From NCBI RefSeq assembly GCF_044336245.1, contig NZ_CP172346.1:4340001-4404000 (forward strand): a stretch of DNA of 64,000 bases, given 5' to 3'. The notes beneath the pieces were generated by a model. The model did not search any database. It was not told where the DNA came from and was given only the letters and a program-made list of their open reading frames with translations. Position numbers and translations under genes: made by a program. This stretch comes from Schlesneria sphaerica. GTDB lineage: Bacteria; Planctomycetota; Planctomycetia; Planctomycetales; Planctomycetaceae. This document shows positions 25,185 to 34,375 of this stretch, in pieces (positions within the stretch are counted from its first letter, which is position 1; the number at the start of each line of letters is the position of its first letter).

Positions 25185-25996
25185 CCACGAGTCTCCCGCC
25201 GAGCTGGTGTCGCACTTGCGGGGTCGGCTGCCGCGCTCGTCCTCCGTTCGTCGCGCCGTCTTGCGGATGATCGCTTGAAATCGGCAAAAACTTGCTCGAC
25301 TGTCAGTGCCGTCTGAGCCACCAGTTCGTCGATTCGGTTGCGGAAAAAACCAAAAGCGGCGATGGCGGGAATCGCGACAATCAATCCGAACAGCGTGGTC
25401 ACCAGGGCCTTGTAAATCCCAGGTGCCAGTTCACTGACCTGCGGATTCGCTTTGCGTTCGAACTCCATGAACGCCAGGATCATTCCCCAGACGGTTCCCA
25501 TCAGGCCGAGCATCGGAGCAACGGTGCTGATCATGGAGAGGTACTCAATTTTCCGCATCAGCCGCGCGGCCTGCTGGGCGGCGGCGTCCTCCATGGCTTT
25601 CTCGACTGCTGAATAACCGAGTTCAATTTCCCTCAGTCCTGCGGCGAGTAGGTACCCCAGAAAGCTATGGCTGGCGACACTCCGCTCCTCAGCGACTTTA
25701 ATCTGACCTTGGGCAATCAGCTTCTGAATATCCTCGCTCAGCCCCTCGGGCATGAGTGTCCGCCGACGAATCGTCAGCAAGTGTTCGAAGATCAGCGCCA
25801 GCATGGCGAGGCTGAGAGCCACGATGATGTAACCAATCGCGCCGCCGTCGGCGAACATCTGTCGGACATCGATTGTGGGGACGGGTGGGCGTGCTACCGC
25901 AGCGGTGGGTTCTTCCGCGAAGACGGCTGTCGATGGAATGAGCACCACGAGGCACAGAAAGGCGATCCGCAAAACCCCGATCCAGAAGTTCGTCAT
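25181..25996 (-). CDS. exbB: MotA/TolQ/ExbB-family proton channel protein
   Basis: A 271-residue protein. It has a signal-like first helix (IAFLCLVVLIPSTAVFA), a short periplasmic stretch, then three membrane helices at ~50-70, ~155-180 and ~195-215. The family core is LSMISTVAPMLGLMGTVWGMILAF with the conserved PMLGLxGTV motif. The extra N-terminal secretion signal is common in planctomycete and proteobacterial ExbB variants. The C-terminus is Arg/Ala-rich. It is paired with ExbD. Confidence 0.9.
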   Translation of the reverse strand: MTNFWIGVLRIAFLCLVVLIPSTAVFAEEPTAAVARPPVPTIDVRQMFADGGAIGYIIVALSLAMLALIFEHLLTIRRRTLMPEGLSEDIQKLIAQGQIKVAEERSVASHSFLGYLLAAGLREIELGYSAVEKAMEDAAAQQAARLMRKIEYLSMISTVAPMLGLMGTVWGMILAFMEFERKANPQVSELAPGIYKALVTTLFGLIVAIPAIAAFGFFRNRIDELVAQTALTVEQVFADFKRSSARRRDERRTSAAADPASATPARRETRG

Positions 25997-26153
25997 TCTT
26001 CAGCCAACTCCTTCAGCCGACGCCTCATTGTCGTGGCTCTCAATGACAGGTAAGCCTTCGTGAAACAGAGGACGCTGGTTTTTGCATGGTGCTCTCAACC
26101 TCGCGGCAAGTTTTCCGTCAGACGACCAAATGGGACGAGCGACCGACGTCGTC

Positions 26154-26975
26154 CTACGGTAGCAGCAATTCGGGAAGGTTGGCAGATCGACTGCCGGGAA
26201 GCGGAGGGTTGTCCGCTGATCGAAATGTGAAGACGACCGAATACTTTGTCTGATTGGACGAATTCCGGCTGGCGGCGTGAAGCGTCCGGCAGTGGAAAAA
26301 GAGGACGTCGCCGGGGTCGAGTGAGACGAACTGCTTCGTGCTGATCAGGTCTGCATTCTCTTCAAGGTCGCTTCGGAAAAAGAGTTCTTCATCCAGGCGG
26401 CGGCGATCGAGCGTCAGTGTATGTGAATGGGGAATGACCTGCAGGCAGCCATTCTCAGGTTGCTCTGTTCCCAGCGCGATCCATGTATTGATGAGCTCTG
26501 GACGTTGAAACGACCAGTAGCGGATATCCTGGTGCCAGCCCGTCTCGCTGCTGAACTGGGGTTGCTTGGTCATGATGCAGTTGTGATGTGCGAGAGGACA
26601 GACGACTCGGGGACCGAGTAGCTGTTTGAGTCGTCCCAGCACTTCAGGTCGAATCATCCATTCCGTGAACAGAAAGCTGCGGCTGTGTGCCTGCTTGAGA
26701 CGTCGAACCGTCCGGCCTCCTTCCGCCTCCCGTGATTCGGGGGCGCCAGGGTAGTGCAGATCCGCCTCGTACTCGATCGGCTCAACGCTTTCCCTGAGGC
26801 CATAGTCTGTCACACGACGCATTGCAGCGACATCGTCTGCCGCCGCCAATCCGCGCACGACGATAAATCCATCTCGTCGAAATTGTTCGAGTTGTGATTG
26901 GGTAAACAGCTGCGTCGCGAGGTCGAGTGTGGCTGACGGCACGTCAACAAACTCCGTTCCAGTTAGGTGGCTCAT
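26154..26975 (-). CDS. Phytanoyl-CoA dioxygenase (PhyH)-family protein
   Basis: A 273-residue Fe(II)/2-oxoglutarate oxygenase-like protein. The metal triad is visible: His148 and Asp150 in GWHQDIRYW and His233 in FFHCRTLHAASRNSS. The N-terminal LEQFRRDGFIVVRGL is the usual family opening. The substrate is unknown; relatives hydroxylate lipids, ectoine or small metabolites. Its ATG overlaps the stop of the sigma-54 regulator gene (26972-26975), so it is translationally coupled to a transcription factor, an uncommon arrangement. Confidence 0.85.
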   Translation of the reverse strand: MSHLTGTEFVDVPSATLDLATQLFTQSQLEQFRRDGFIVVRGLAAADDVAAMRRVTDYGLRESVEPIEYEADLHYPGAPESREAEGGRTVRRLKQAHSRSFLFTEWMIRPEVLGRLKQLLGPRVVCPLAHHNCIMTKQPQFSSETGWHQDIRYWSFQRPELINTWIALGTEQPENGCLQVIPHSHTLTLDRRRLDEELFFRSDLEENADLISTKQFVSLDPGDVLFFHCRTLHAASRNSSNQTKYSVVFTFRSADNPPLPGSRSANLPELLLP

Positions 26976-28390
26976 CCTTTGATGTCAAACTCTTTTATCT
27001 TCCGATACATCGTGCGTTCACCGATGCCCAGCATATGCGCCGCCTCTTCGCGTTTTCCCCCTGTCAGTTCCAATGCACACTGGATGTAGTACTTTTCGAC
27101 CTCGGTAAAGGGGCGGCCGATCAGGGAATCCGCACCGTGGACATGCCCCTGTCCATCCTGATTTTCCGCATTTAATCCGAGTGGGGCAATGTCGGGGGGA
27201 AGGTCGTCGATATCAAGACGTCCATCCTTGTCCAGAATGATCATCCCTTCGAGCGCATTTCGAAGTTCGCGAACGTTGCCGGGCCATTCGTAAGCGATCA
27301 ATGCCTGTTGGGCCTGACGCGTGACGATCGGCAACGGGCGATGATGACGCGCCGAGAGTTGTTTAAGGAAGTAATCAACCAGCAGCGGTATATCGCTGCG
27401 ACGCTCACGTAGTGGTGGAAGCTCGATCGTGACGACTGCCAACCGGAAGTAGAGGTCTTTGCGGAAGGTCCCTTTTCGGATCCCTTCCTGCATGTCGGCG
27501 TTGGTGGCGGCAACGACACGAACGTTGACGTCCATCTCTTCATTGGCGCCAATGCGTGACACTTTACGGTCTTCCAGAACTCGCAGCAGCTTGATCTGGG
27601 TCGCCATCGGCATTTCACCGACTTCGTCGAGGAAGAGCGTTCCTCCGTTGGCGTATTCGAATTTTCCAATTCGTTTTCCCACCGCGCCAGTGAAAGCTCC
27701 CTGCTCGTGTCCGAACAGTTCTCCTTCGAGCAGGCTTTCCGGCAGGGCGGAAATGTTCAGGGGGACAAAGGGTTTATTCTTGCGTTCGCTATTCTGGTGC
27801 AGGGCCCGTGCGGCCAGTTCCTTGCCCGTTCCGCTTTCGCCCAGAATCAGGACCGTGCTGTCGGTGGAGGCGACGCTGCGCAGCTTTTCCATGACCCGCT
27901 GCATGGCCGGGCTGTTGCCAATGACCCCTTCATAGCCAAATTTTTCGTCGAGTCTGCGGCTGAGTTCCGCATTGCTCCGCAGGAGTCGCACCCGGCTGGA
28001 TGCCTTCTCGACCGCATGTCGCAGTTCGGTGATGTCCAGGGGCTTGGTGAGGTAGGTATGGACACCGTGCTGGCCGGCGGCGACTGCTGTCTTGATGGAC
28101 GCGTGGCCTGTCAGCAGAATGACTTCCGCGTCGGGGAGCTCTTCTTTGGACTTGCGGAGAACTTCGAGACCATCGATTTCATCCATCATCAGATCGGTGA
28201 CGATGACGTCATAAGTCTGGCTCTCGATCAGCGCGACCGCCCGTTTACCAGAAGCAGCGACAGTACAATCGTACCCCACCCGTTGCAGGCTCTCCGCGAC
28301 CGCTTGAGCGTGAGCCTCGTCATCATCGACAATCAGTACGCGGATCGAGATCCCGGAGAGATCGACCTGAGTACCTTCCTTCCCCGACAT
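26972..28390 (-). CDS. Sigma-54-dependent response regulator, NtrC family
   Basis: A 472-residue protein with three domains. The receiver (residues ~17-130) has VLIVDDDEAH, phospho-acceptor Asp66 in VIVTDLMMD and the Lys of YLTKPLD. The AAA+ domain (~150-380) has GESGTGKELAARALH, the sigma-54 contact loop HEQGAFTGA, and GTLFLDEVGEMP. The C-terminal Fis-type helix-turn-helix is EEAAHMLGIGERTMYRKIKEF. It should activate RpoN promoters when phosphorylated. No cognate histidine kinase gene is adjacent. A sigma-54 promoter occurs in the same window at 22210. Confidence 0.95.
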   Translation of the reverse strand: MSGKEGTQVDLSGISIRVLIVDDDEAHAQAVAESLQRVGYDCTVAASGKRAVALIESQTYDVIVTDLMMDEIDGLEVLRKSKEELPDAEVILLTGHASIKTAVAAGQHGVHTYLTKPLDITELRHAVEKASSRVRLLRSNAELSRRLDEKFGYEGVIGNSPAMQRVMEKLRSVASTDSTVLILGESGTGKELAARALHQNSERKNKPFVPLNISALPESLLEGELFGHEQGAFTGAVGKRIGKFEYANGGTLFLDEVGEMPMATQIKLLRVLEDRKVSRIGANEEMDVNVRVVAATNADMQEGIRKGTFRKDLYFRLAVVTIELPPLRERRSDIPLLVDYFLKQLSARHHRPLPIVTRQAQQALIAYEWPGNVRELRNALEGMIILDKDGRLDIDDLPPDIAPLGLNAENQDGQGHVHGADSLIGRPFTEVEKYYIQCALELTGGKREEAAHMLGIGERTMYRKIKEFDIKG

Positions 28391-28751
28391 GCGGAATGCC
28401 TTGTTAAATCTGTGAGATCGATCGAAATTCAGTAGTTGAGTTTCTGGTCAGGAGCTTGCGTTGTCTAGTTTAGACCCCCGATTGGAATAAAACTACCGGC
28501 CATTTCAATGACTCGATTTCCGTGCGCAATTTCTGATGCATTCTACTGCGGCGGTTCTCTGAATCGGGGAGCGCAAATTGCCCCCACAAGCTCAAGCGCC
28601 CAAGGGAAGTGCAGGGACCAGGCGGCTCGACAACCGCAGTGGTTTTGCGAGCTCGGGCAGCACTTCAGGGGCCTGACCGTCAGCGGGCCCGTCGTGCCTT
28701 GCACAATTGCCTCAGTCGGTGAGGTTTACGCCCGGCGGGTGATCCCGATGT
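28391..28751. other. 361-base intergenic region
   Basis: Lies between the start of the NtrC-type gene and the stop of the PGPGW gene, so it should hold the regulator's promoter. No convincing -35/-10 pair or sigma-54 site was found, and no gene. Confidence 0.35.
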
Positions 28752-29090
28752 CTAGGCAGAACTGTCCGTCGGTTCCTTCTTTGTTCTGCTTTGCACCTGC
28801 GATGAGAGGTAGTGCAGGTGTCGCTTGGCATACTCCAGCCAATCGCGAGCCCAGACGAATTCAGTGGCGAGAATCGCCAGGCCAAGCGGAATCACCAGCA
28901 CTGCGGGGCCAGGAAACACGATCATCGCGATGCCGATCAACAAGACGGTCGACCCCAGGACGAACACCACGATTTTCCGTGCCTGTTTCCAAAGCCAGAC
29001 ACGGAATCCCGACGGCTCTGTGACCTGAAAATCCGCTTTCTCAGTCGCGTCGTCGTCATTGTTGGGTGCGTTGCGATCGGGTGACTCCAT
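28752..29090 (-). CDS. PGPGW-family transmembrane protein
   Basis: A 112-residue product from the ATG at 29090, with AGGAGA ~8 bases upstream; the open frame continues to 29135. It has a polar N-terminus rich in Asp/Asn, then two membrane helices (KIVVFVLGSTVLLIGIAMIV and the following PLGLAILATEFVWA) joined by FPGPAVLVIP, the signature of the PGPGW family. The function of that family is unknown. Confidence 0.8.
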   Translation of the reverse strand: MESPDRNAPNNDDDATEKADFQVTEPSGFRVWLWKQARKIVVFVLGSTVLLIGIAMIVFPGPAVLVIPLGLAILATEFVWARDWLEYAKRHLHYLSSQVQSRTKKEPTDSSA

Positions 29091-29329
29091 CCCTGCTATC
29101 TCCTGATACAAACCACTAACACAAAAGCGGAACACAGAAAATACCGTTCCGCAACGAGTGCAAGGTTCTCGTAAACCCGAGAATCTTCTTCCTTCGGTTT
29201 GAGGGCTCGGACATAAACGCAGCGAAGGAAAGGGTTTCTATTGGTAGGGATGGGGTTGTGCCAATCGATTCGGCTCCGAGCCCTGGAATGAATGCGTCCA
29301 AGTAAGAAACGCAATGTGGCTCGAGAGGA

Positions 29330-30097
29330 TCACTCACCTTTCCACTGAGGGACGCGTTTTTGCAGAAACGCCGAGATTCCCTCTTGGGCGTCATGCTTTA
29401 ACGCGTTATCTGTCATGATGTTAGTCGCTCGGTCGTACGCCGTGGATTCGTCCAGATTCAGTTGATCATAAAACGCACGCTTGCCAAGTTGGAGGGTCAT
29501 GGGGCTGCTGGCGACCATCGCGTCGGTCAACTCCTTGACTGTGGTGTCGAGTTCCGCGGCAGGCACGACCCGGTTCACGAGCCCGACTTCGAGCGCTCGA
29601 TCGGCGCTGATGGGAATTCCTGTGAGCAGCATCTCCATTGCAACTTTGGCCGGAACGGCTCGTACAAGGGGCACCATCGGGGTCGAGCAGAACAGTCCGA
29701 TCTTGACGCCCGGGGTGGCAAATTTGGCTTCCGCTGCGGCCACCGCGAGATCGCAAGCCGCGACGAGCTGGCAGCCGGCAGCAGTCGCAAGTCCCTGGAC
29801 CTGTGCGATCACGGGCTGGGGAAGTCGTCGGATTTGTTGCATCACACTCGAGCAGCGTGCGAACAAGGCTCCGTACTCACTTTCGGATCGCCCGACCATC
29901 TCTCCCAGATCATGACCTGAACAAAAAACAGGCCCCGCGGCAGCAAGAACGACGACTCGTGTTTGAGGGTCGCTGGCAATCTGGGTCAACGCCTGGCCAA
30001 GTTCAGTCAGCATGGCCTCTGAGAGTGCGTTACGTCGCTCGGGGCGATTCAGGGTCAATCTCGTGACACCCGATTGAGTTTCAACAAGCAGCATGGT
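29330..30097 (-). CDS. Enoyl-CoA hydratase/isomerase-family protein (ECHDC3-like)
   Basis: A 255-residue crotonase-fold protein from the ATG at 30097 (MLLVETQSGVTRLTLNRPERRNALS); the frame is open to 30184. The oxyanion-hole segment is PVIAQVQGLATAAGCQLVAACDLAVA. Hydratases have Glu in the place of Gln in GCQLV, and the second catalytic Glu (normally before AxFGxPE) is also not obvious (AKFATPGVKIG). The pattern resembles the ECHDC3 subgroup, so ordinary enoyl-CoA hydration is doubtful. It is isolated from other beta-oxidation genes. Confidence 0.82.
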   Translation of the reverse strand, partial: TMLLVETQSGVTRLTLNRPERRNALSEAMLTELGQALTQIASDPQTRVVVLAAAGPVFCSGHDLGEMVGRSESEYGALFARCSSVMQQIRRLPQPVIAQVQGLATAAGCQLVAACDLAVAAAEAKFATPGVKIGLFCSTPMVPLVRAVPAKVAMEMLLTGIPISADRALEVGLVNRVVPAAELDTTVKELTDAMVASSPMTLQLGKRAFYDQLNLDESTAYDRATNIMTDNALKHDAQEGISAFLQKRVPQWKGE

Positions 30098-30345
30098 GTT
30101 TCCCGTCTCAAACTGAATACAGGCGGTCGTCGGCAGATGAATTGGAATTTGGAATAGAGAGTCTTCTGCATTGGAGTAACTCACCCGCGTGAGTACTCCG
30201 TAGCGTGCAGATCAACCCGCTGAAGATCTCGCTACCGTGGAAGGTGTGCCGATTTTATCTTCATTGGGCTATGGCTGTCCTCATGAAACGAGCCGATTGA
30301 TCAATGTGGCCGTCGTCGCTCAGACATGGGGACAGGGGGCTACGA

Positions 30346-30376
30346 CGAGGAAGCGGGAAGCTCCCTTTCTTCCTCG
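30346..30376. repeat. Interrupted inverted repeat
   Basis: CGAGGAAG (30346-30353) pairs with CTTCCTCG (30369-30376), and an inner GGGA/TCCC pair (30355-30358, 30362-30365) extends the stem around an AGC loop. Confidence 0.55.
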
Positions 30377-30411
30377 GAAAAGTCGGCACTGATATGGAGA
30401 TGCGCAAGAAG

Positions 30412-30450
30412 ATGGCATTCTGGGGCCAGGGAACCGGCCCCAGAAGCCAT
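30412..30450 (-). terminator. Terminator hairpin of the FAH-family gene
   Basis: TTCTGGGGCC (30418-30427) pairs perfectly with GGCCCCAGAA (30436-30445), extended by ATGGC/GCCAT across a one-base bulge. It lies 11 bases after the minus-strand stop at 30461 and is followed on that strand by a T-rich stretch. Confidence 0.75.
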
Positions 30451-30460
30451 CCCTCAGGGT

Positions 30461-31330
30461 TCAGCTTGCTTTTACGATGGGGTTGGTGAGCGTCCCAATT
30501 CCCAGAATTTCAATGCTCGACGTATCACCATTGAGGAGCGTGAAATTATCGGGCGGGACGATTCCGGTACCTGTCAGCAGGAAAGCACCGGTGGCGAGGT
30601 CATTCTCGCGTGTCAGCCAATCGACCAGTTCGTCGAACTCCCGTTTCATCTGTCCCAAGTCGGTTTCGCCGCTGAACACGGTGCTGCCATCGCGCTCTAT
30701 GGTCAGTCGAATCTTTGTTGCGGTCCGATCGAGTGGCTTCTCGGGGATGAGGATGAAGGGGCCGAGGCCGCAACACTGATTGTAAACTTTGGCCTGGGGG
30801 AGATAGAGAGGATTCTCTCCCTCGATGTCTCGTGCGGACATGTCGTTTCCGACGGTGAATCCAACGAGCCGTTTGGCAGGCGAAATCACCAGCGCCAATT
30901 CCGGTTCAGGGACACTCCAGTTACTGTCGGCACGCACTCGCAATGGCTCGCCTGGCCCGGAGACTCGGTTCGGGGTGGATTTGAAGAAGATCTCGGGACG
31001 TGGTGCGGTGTAGACGCGGTCATAGTGAGACGCACCCGTCTCCGACTCCTGCATTCGAGCAACCTGGCTCCGTTTGTACGTCACGCCAGCGGCCCAGACT
31101 TCCTGTCGGTCAATCGGCGCGGCAATGGTCACGAGTCGTGGATCGAGCAGCGGCGCCTTGGGGTCGATCAGGAATCGAGCCAGACCGATCGGGTCGGGAG
31201 AGTTCACGATGTCCATTAAGGTGCGGGCATGGTCGACTTGAGTCAAGTCCAGCAGCCGGAACTGTCCGTCATCTTCGACCATCGCAACTCGAGTGGAACC
31301 ATCAGCCAGACGCAGCTTGGCGAGACGCAT
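30461..31330 (-). CDS. Fumarylacetoacetate hydrolase (FAH)-family protein
   Basis: A 289-residue protein. The FAH core is recognisable: EIFFKSTPNRVSGPGEPLRV, then the metal-binding VPEPELALVIS and GFTVGNDMSARDIEGENPLY, then GTGIVPPDNFTLLNGD. The N-terminal ~90 residues form the small domain seen in related hydrolases and decarboxylases. It cleaves C-C bonds in, or tautomerises, 1,3-diketo or 2-oxo acids in sugar or aromatic degradation; the exact substrate is not clear. A sugar-acid role would fit the isomerase-like gene at 34376 but is only inference. Confidence 0.85.
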   Translation of the reverse strand: MRLAKLRLADGSTRVAMVEDDGQFRLLDLTQVDHARTLMDIVNSPDPIGLARFLIDPKAPLLDPRLVTIAAPIDRQEVWAAGVTYKRSQVARMQESETGASHYDRVYTAPRPEIFFKSTPNRVSGPGEPLRVRADSNWSVPEPELALVISPAKRLVGFTVGNDMSARDIEGENPLYLPQAKVYNQCCGLGPFILIPEKPLDRTATKIRLTIERDGSTVFSGETDLGQMKREFDELVDWLTRENDLATGAFLLTGTGIVPPDNFTLLNGDTSSIEILGIGTLTNPIVKAS

Positions 31331-31790
31331 GAGGATACCCTTAGGGACGAGCTTTCAGTGGAAATGTCAGGCTGCAGAAGATCGCAGAACGACACCCGGC
31401 TCGCAAGTAGTTCGTGTTGTCGCACCGCGGCGGTTGGCCACCGATGACGCAAGAGCGACCACTTCTCGATCGCTACGACGCCCCCAGGACGGAAGGCCGG
31501 GATGAGGGAGCGTTGAGCAACCATCAATGCAAGTGCCGATTGCGATCGTGTTACTCACTGAGCACCCCCGCAGCAGGTCGTGTTCTGTTCTTTGTTTTCA
31601 TGGTACTACCGCCGCTGTGGGTTTGTAGCGGTTGTATGCACGGTGTCGCGCTGGAGCTTTTTTTGTATCAGCGGACTCAATGGTTCTCGTGGGCGATTCA
31701 GGCCGATATAGTGACAAGGAGCGGTCCGACTAACCATTGCCGGATACAGAGTGAACATTGAGCATCCTCTGCGGGAGAATGATCTTCATG
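31331..31790. other. 460-base divergent intergenic region
   Basis: Between the FAH-family gene (minus) and the second DUF1549 gene (plus). Open frames here lack ribosome sites. No promoter pair was identified with confidence. Confidence 0.35.
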
Positions 31791-34145
31791 CAATGTTACC
31801 TGCCGCGCAGGCTGATGGCTGGCCTTCGCATTCATGTCGGTTTCTGGTTCGGATCACTCCGTCACACAGCGAGCCGCCACTTCCGCGGTACTTGTTTTCA
31901 GCTTTTGCTCTTAAACGCCGTACTTGTCCTGCCCAACAGACTTGGAGTATGTGCCGATGCGACGCCGGAAACGGCGGCGAGATCCCGCCACTGGGCGTTC
32001 CAGCCAGTAGGACGACACACCGCTCCTGATCATGCGGTGAAGAGGGTCTCGAAGCTCGAAAATGAAATCGATGCTTTCATTGCTGCTTCGCTCGAGTCTC
32101 AGGGGCAGCATCTTTCTGAGCCGGCAGATCGCGCGACCTTGCTGCGCCGAGTCACGTTTGATCTTGTCGGTCTTCCCCCCTCTCCAGAAGACGTGGCCGC
32201 ATTTCTGGCGGACGATTCTCCTGACGCATTCGAACGAGTCGTCGATCGGCTTTTGAGTCACCCGCACTACGGCGAGACATGGGGCCGGAACTGGCTGGAT
32301 GTCGTTCGCTTTGCGGAGACTGCGGGGTTCCGGGAGGATCCTCTCCGTCCTTACGCTTATACGTACAGGGATTATGTCATTCGCTCGTACAACCGCGATC
32401 TGCCCTTTGACCGGTTTGTGATGGACCAACTGGCCGGGGACGAGCTGTTTCCGGATGACACAGAATCCCTCGCAGCGACTGGCTACTGTCGCATGTGGCC
32501 GGATGAAAGTAACGCCTCGGACATTCTGTTGGCTCGACAGACGGCGCTGGACGACTTGACCGGGAATGTCGGAGCTGTGTTTCTGGGGTTATCGATTGGA
32601 TGTGCGCAGTGTCACGATCACAAGTTTGACCCGCTGCTTCAGACCGACTTCTATCAATTGCAGGCCTTCTTTTCTGGAATTGTGCTGGAAGATCAGGTTC
32701 CGCTCGGAACACGGGATCAACTGGCCGCATATCGTCAGGAGGAAAGCGCCTGGCTGGCAGAGACGGCAGAACTGCGTCGGGAACTGGCTCTCCTCGAGCA
32801 ACCAGCGCGCGTGAAGCTGCAAGGTGAGCGGCGAATGAAGTTTCCTGCCGAAGTGCTCGAGGCATTGGATACTCCGCTGGAAGACAGAACGACGATGCAG
32901 AGGCAACTGGCGTTCTGGAGCGCGAGGCAAATGGGTGTGAAGGAAGAAGACATTCCGAAACATCTCGACGAAGCGGCACGGGAACGCCGGGAACAGGTGC
33001 TGGCGAGTCTCGCTACGGCCAGGCAAAGGCAGCCGCGGCCGCCTCGTGAATCCAATCTGATGGCTGTTGCAGAGCTGACGTCGATTCCTCCTGCAACCTT
33101 CCGGATGGAATCGGGGAGCTATGATCAACCGCGAGAGCAACTGGAGCCTCATTTTCCCGTCGTATTAAGAACCGAAAAAACGGCCGCTGCTCCTTCCATC
33201 GCGCCCCCTACCAATCGAACGTCAGGACGCCGCTCCGAGTTGGCTCGCTGGCTCGTATCTGCGGATCACCCATTGACGCACCGCGTCTGGGTGAATCGGC
33301 TGTGGCAGGGGCATTTCGGACAGGGGTTGATTGCTAACGCCAACGACTTCGGTACGCAGACGCCTGCGCCAGTGCATCAGGACCTGTTGGACTGGTTGGC
33401 GAGCGAATCGATTCGGCAGGGGTTCCATTCCAAGCCGCTTCACCGACGGATCGTTTCATCGGCGACTTACCGTCAGGCTTCCTCGCTGAAATCAGATTCG
33501 GACTCGCAGTCTGGAATCAAGGAGTCTCACGAAGTCGCCTCACCTTATTCGGCGTTTCCTCGTCACAGGCTTTCCTCCGAGCGAATCCGTGATGCGTGGC
33601 TGGTCGCTTCGGGACAGCTCAACGATTCCATGTACGGACCGGGCACCCGACCGGAGCTTCCTCCGAACTTCACCAGCCTGGAATGGAAAGTGAGCGAGCC
33701 GGCCCAGCAGGTGCGGCGTTCCGTTTATCTGTTCGCAAAACGGAACCTCCCGTACCCGATGATGGCTGCATTCGATTTTCCGGATATGCACGAAGCCTGC
33801 GGTTGTCGAACCAAGACGACGATTGCTCCACAAGCTTTAATGCTCCTCAATGACCGAATCATTCTTAACGCGGCGCGACAGCTGGCATCTCGAGCACGCT
33901 TGGAAGCCACTTCGGCTGACCCGGCGGCGACGGTCGAACGAGCCTGGCAGATCGCATTCAGCCGCACTCCGACAGAAAGTGAAGTTCGTTCGGCCCTCAA
34001 GTTCATTGCCGACCAGTATCAACTGGTGACGGACGCTGCTGAGCCGACAATAGGAGAGACCCCGGGGCGAAATACCGAGCACGAAGCTCTCGTGGACTTC
34101 TGCCACGCTCTCCTCAACGCGAACGAATTCCTGTTCGTTGACTGA
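31791..34145 (+). CDS. DUF1549/DUF1553 domain protein without PSCyt1
   Basis: A 784-residue product. The ATG at 31791 follows GGGAGA by 9 bases; the frame is open to a TTG at 31758. The N-terminal ~55 residues are an odd, Arg-rich signal (LLLLNAVLVLPN is the hydrophobic core). DUF1549 follows (DRATLLRRVTFDLVGLPPSP, ETWGRNWLDVVRFAETAGF) with the heme-like motif CAQCH in GLSIGCAQCHDHKFDPL. A charged helical section (~320-420) links it to DUF1553 (SELARWLVSADHPLTHRVWVNRLWQGHFGQG, SSATYRQAS, ALMLLNDRIILNAA). Unlike the 1082-residue relative in this window it lacks the N-terminal cytochrome domain. No DUF1501 partner gene is adjacent. Confidence 0.9.
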   Translation, partial: QCYLPRRLMAGLRIHVGFWFGSLRHTASRHFRGTCFQLLLLNAVLVLPNRLGVCADATPETAARSRHWAFQPVGRHTAPDHAVKRVSKLENEIDAFIAASLESQGQHLSEPADRATLLRRVTFDLVGLPPSPEDVAAFLADDSPDAFERVVDRLLSHPHYGETWGRNWLDVVRFAETAGFREDPLRPYAYTYRDYVIRSYNRDLPFDRFVMDQLAGDELFPDDTESLAATGYCRMWPDESNASDILLARQTALDDLTGNVGAVFLGLSIGCAQCHDHKFDPLLQTDFYQLQAFFSGIVLEDQVPLGTRDQLAAYRQEESAWLAETAELRRELALLEQPARVKLQGERRMKFPAEVLEALDTPLEDRTTMQRQLAFWSARQMGVKEEDIPKHLDEAARERREQVLASLATARQRQPRPPRESNLMAVAELTSIPPATFRMESGSYDQPREQLEPHFPVVLRTEKTAAAPSIAPPTNRTSGRRSELARWLVSADHPLTHRVWVNRLWQGHFGQGLIANANDFGTQTPAPVHQDLLDWLASESIRQGFHSKPLHRRIVSSATYRQASSLKSDSDSQSGIKESHEVASPYSAFPRHRLSSERIRDAWLVASGQLNDSMYGPGTRPELPPNFTSLEWKVSEPAQQVRRSVYLFAKRNLPYPMMAAFDFPDMHEACGCRTKTTIAPQALMLLNDRIILNAARQLASRARLEATSADPAATVERAWQIAFSRTPTESEVRSALKFIADQYQLVTDAAEPTIGETPGRNTEHEALVDFCHALLNANEFLFVD

Positions 34146-34315
34146 ATTCGTCGACTGAAGGGGTGGCAGGATGTGCGGAGGGCAACGATGAATGCCCTTC
34201 CGCCAGTACACTTCCTGATCGCCAGCATATGATCCCACTTTCCGCATTGCCGTAGGGCGAAGTGTCCGTGCTTCCTGGCAGGACTCCTTCGCTTTCGAGG
34301 CCTGCTCATAATGAC

Positions 34316-34356
34316 AGTGCGTGTTTGTCAGTTCGAATCGCAGCCAAACACGCACT
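34316..34356. terminator. Bidirectional terminator-like inverted repeat
   Basis: AGTGCGTGTTTG (34316-34327) and CAAACACGCACT (34345-34356) form a perfect 12-base-pair stem with a 17-base loop, between the convergent DUF1549 and isomerase-like genes. Confidence 0.65.
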
Positions 34357-34375
34357 TTGCCCGGAATGAGTCACA

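Larger units (their letters stand above)
30098..30460. other. Intergenic region with two hairpins
   Basis: Between the FAH-family and enoyl-CoA hydratase-like genes, both on the minus strand. It holds the hairpins at 30346-30376 and 30412-30450. No gene is recognised. Confidence 0.45.

Noticed and set aside
34316..34356. A GTTCGAATC-like T-loop suggesting a tRNA
   Set aside because: The surrounding bases form a simple 12-base-pair hairpin, not a cloverleaf; the motif is in the loop of a terminator-like structure.
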